From NCBI GenBank assembly GCA_028868825.1, contig JAGWTU010000016.1, forward strand, positions 39,607 through 103,606: a stretch of 64,000 bases of DNA. The letters run 5' to 3'. Shown one piece after another: positions 62,778 to 64,000 of the stretch. Numbering within the stretch: position 1 is the stretch's first letter; each line of letters opens with the position of its first letter. Origin of the DNA: Burkholderiales bacterium (GTDB lineage Bacteria > Pseudomonadota > Gammaproteobacteria > Burkholderiales > Burkholderiaceae_C). The notes beneath the pieces were generated by a model. That model did not search any database. It saw only the letters and a program-made list of their open reading frames with translations, and was not told the DNA's origin. The translations under genes and the position numbers were made by a program.

Positions 62778-63656
62778 ATGAGCGATCAACTGGTCTTTCT
62801 GAACGGTGAATGGCAGCCGATCTCGCAGGCCAAGGTCGGCGTGCTCGACCGCGGCTTCATCTTCGGCGACGGCATCTACGAAGTCGTGCCGGTGTACGGG
62901 CAGCGGCTGTTCCGCTTCGACGAGCACATCGCGCGGCTGAACCGCTCGCTGGCCAAGCTGCGCATCCCGAACCCGGCCTCGCGCGACGAGTGGCTGGCGC
63001 GCTGCCGCCGCCTCGTGCAGGCCTGCGCCGCGGACGGCGGCGGCGACGACCAGGTCGTCTACCTGCAGGTCACGCGCGGCGTCGCGCCGCGCGACCATGT
63101 GATGCCGCCGGGACTCACGCCCACCGTGTTCATGATGTGCAACCCGATGAAGCAGGCCAGCGCGGAGCAGCGCCACCACGGCGTGGCCTGCACGACGGCG
63201 CGCGACTTCCGCTGGGAGCGCGGCGACATCAAGAGCACGAGCCTGCTGGGCAACGTGCTCGCGCGCCAGATGTCGGCCGACCATGGCGCGGTCGAGACGA
63301 TCATGTTCCGCGACGGCTACCTCACCGAGGCCTCGGCGAGCAATGTCTGGATCGTCCACGAGGGCGCGCTGCTCGGCCCGCCGAAGAGCGAGCATGTGCT
63401 CGAGGGCATCCGCGTCGATCTGCTGCGCGAGCTGTGCGAGGAATGCGGCATCGCCTACAACCTGCGCCCGATCACCGAGGCCGACGTGCGCGCCGCCGAC
63501 GAGGTGCTGCTGAGTTCAGCCACCAAGGAGGTGCTGGCGGTGACGAAGATCGACGGCGAGGGCGTCGGCCATGGCGCGCTGCGCGGCAAGCCCGGACCGG
63601 TCTACGCGCGGCTGTACGAGGCCTACCAGCAGGCCAAGCGCCTGATGTCCATCTGA
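62778..63656 (+). CDS. D-amino-acid transaminase
   Basis: A 292-residue fold-type IV PLP enzyme. The Schiff-base lysine is K152 (GDIKSTSLLGNV); the phosphate loop and LTEASASNVWIV follow. FIFGDGIYEVVPVYGQRLFRFDEHIARLNRS near the N-terminus fits D-amino-acid transaminase rather than branched-chain transaminase; 4-amino-4-deoxychorismate lyase is a less likely alternative. It moves the amino group of D-alanine to 2-oxoglutarate. It follows dacC, and its stop shares one base with ybeD. Confidence 0.9.
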   Translation: MSDQLVFLNGEWQPISQAKVGVLDRGFIFGDGIYEVVPVYGQRLFRFDEHIARLNRSLAKLRIPNPASRDEWLARCRRLVQACAADGGGDDQVVYLQVTRGVAPRDHVMPPGLTPTVFMMCNPMKQASAEQRHHGVACTTARDFRWERGDIKSTSLLGNVLARQMSADHGAVETIMFRDGYLTEASASNVWIVHEGALLGPPKSEHVLEGIRVDLLRELCEECGIAYNLRPITEADVRAADEVLLSSATKEVLAVTKIDGEGVGHGALRGKPGPVYARLYEAYQQAKRLMSI

Positions 63657-63925
63657 TGTCCGGAACCCAAGACAGCCTCATCGAGTACCCGAGCGCCTTC
63701 CCGATCAAGGTCATGGGCGCCCAGGTCGACGGCTTCGAGGCCGCGATGGTCGAGATCGCGCGCCGCTTCGATCCGGCGTTCGACGAGGCGCGCATCGAGC
63801 GCCGGCCGAGCAAGGCCGGCAACTACCTCGGCCTGACGCTGACCGTCACCGCGACCAGCCGCGCGCAGCTCGACGAGCTGTACCGCACGCTGAGCTCGCA
63901 CCCGCTGGTCAAGGTCGTCCTTTGA
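63656..63925 (+). CDS. YbeD / DUF493 family protein
   Basis: An 89-residue protein of the DUF493 family with a ferredoxin-like (ACT-type) fold: LIEYPSAFPIKVMGAQVDGF at the N-terminus, SKAGNYLGLTLTVTATSRAQLDELYRTLSSHPLVKVVL at the end (segments given by motif). Its function is unknown; YbeD lies between the dacA-type gene and lipB in E. coli too, suggesting a link with lipoate metabolism. One-base overlap with the transaminase. Confidence 0.92.
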   Translation: MSGTQDSLIEYPSAFPIKVMGAQVDGFEAAMVEIARRFDPAFDEARIERRPSKAGNYLGLTLTVTATSRAQLDELYRTLSSHPLVKVVL

Positions 63926-63932
63926 GCGCGCC

Positions 63933-64000
63933 ATGACGACGGGCCGCCCCAAGCTCGGCGTGAAGCCGCAGGCGCCGCCGCGCGACCCGCATCGCGCCCC
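63933..64000 (+). CDS. N-terminal 22 codons of a further gene, cut by the window end (lipB expected from context)
   Basis: An ATG 7 bases after the ybeD stop opens a frame starting MTTGRPKLGVKPQAPPRDPH. Nothing recognisable is visible in these residues. In many Burkholderiales the gene after ybeD is lipB (octanoyltransferase), and that is the guess from position; the visible sequence neither supports nor excludes it. Confidence 0.4.
   Translation, partial: MTTGRPKLGVKPQAPPRDPHRA

Overview
The window is 64 kb of dense, very G+C-rich bacterial chromosome. Intergenic gaps are short, and many neighbouring genes overlap by 1 or 4 bases. Gene content and order point to a betaproteobacterium of the order Burkholderiales, probably the Rubrivivax/Leptothrix/Ideonella side. 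Supporting signs are an intracellular polyhydroxybutyrate depolymerase, an orphan Bug/TctC-type binding protein, a betaproteobacterial proteasome homologue next to mutS, a low-molecular-weight phosphatase-iscR-iscSUA-hscBA-fdx cluster, zapA-6S RNA-EVE, and dacC-D-amino-acid transaminase-ybeD. The placement is inference. I see no insertion sequence, prophage, CRISPR array, tRNA or rRNA; this is core chromosome.

Layout. 1-3.3 kb: the 5' end of rpsO with a structured leader, an aminotransferase, an hsp20 gene with a sigma-32-like promoter, tsaD, and a terminator-tipped small RNA candidate. 3.3-12.5 kb: an orphan amino-acid binding protein, then on the minus strand uvrB, a protein tyrosine phosphatase and the complete isc iron-sulfur operon, with an IscR-type operator before iscR. 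12.6-18 kb: aromatic aminotransferase, PHB depolymerase, RnfB-like ferredoxin, nth, a ZapB-like coiled coil, zapA, 6S RNA and an EVE protein. 18-31 kb: a PAS/degenerate-GGDEF protein, rpsU-yqeY, a rhodanese/DSP-like protein, the operon pmbA-phosphoesterase-kinase/Usp fusion, darP-mog, cysE, trmJ, suhB, a lipoprotein gamma-glutamyltransferase and a UDG-family protein.

30.5-42.4 kb: mutS translationally coupled to the proteasome homologue, a TrhA/hemolysin-III membrane protein, an aspartoacylase-like hydrolase divergent from a five-gene dipeptide/oligopeptide ABC transporter operon, a His/Gly-rich secreted protein and two very small membrane or secreted proteins. 42.5-48 kb: pyrG-kdsA-eno-ftsB, then pnuC with a NadR-type kinase (NAD salvage). 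48-54 kb: OmpA-like lipoprotein and patatin, gamma carbonic anhydrase-hslO, a DUF455 protein, xerD and a TctC protein. 54-64 kb: AEC transporter, queG, tsaE-amiC, hemB, a second small RNA candidate, hemJ, a VanZ-like protein, a thioredoxin-like ferredoxin with an alpha/beta hydrolase, dacC, D-amino-acid transaminase, ybeD, and the start of one more gene.

Recurrent themes are Fe-S biogenesis and Fe-S-using enzymes (isc cluster, nth, RnfB-like, queG, UDG-like, 2Fe-2S protein), t6A and queuosine tRNA modification (tsaD, tsaE, queG), cell-wall and division functions (zapA, ftsB, amiC, dacC, kdsA), and haem synthesis (hemB, hemJ). The most unusual signals are RNA-level or small-protein-level. They are a possible mutually exclusive structure in the rpsO leader, two small RNA candidates sharing a C-rich core, the kinase-Usp/phosphoesterase operon, the mutS-proteasome coupling, and a two-gene operon of 51- and 66-residue proteins.
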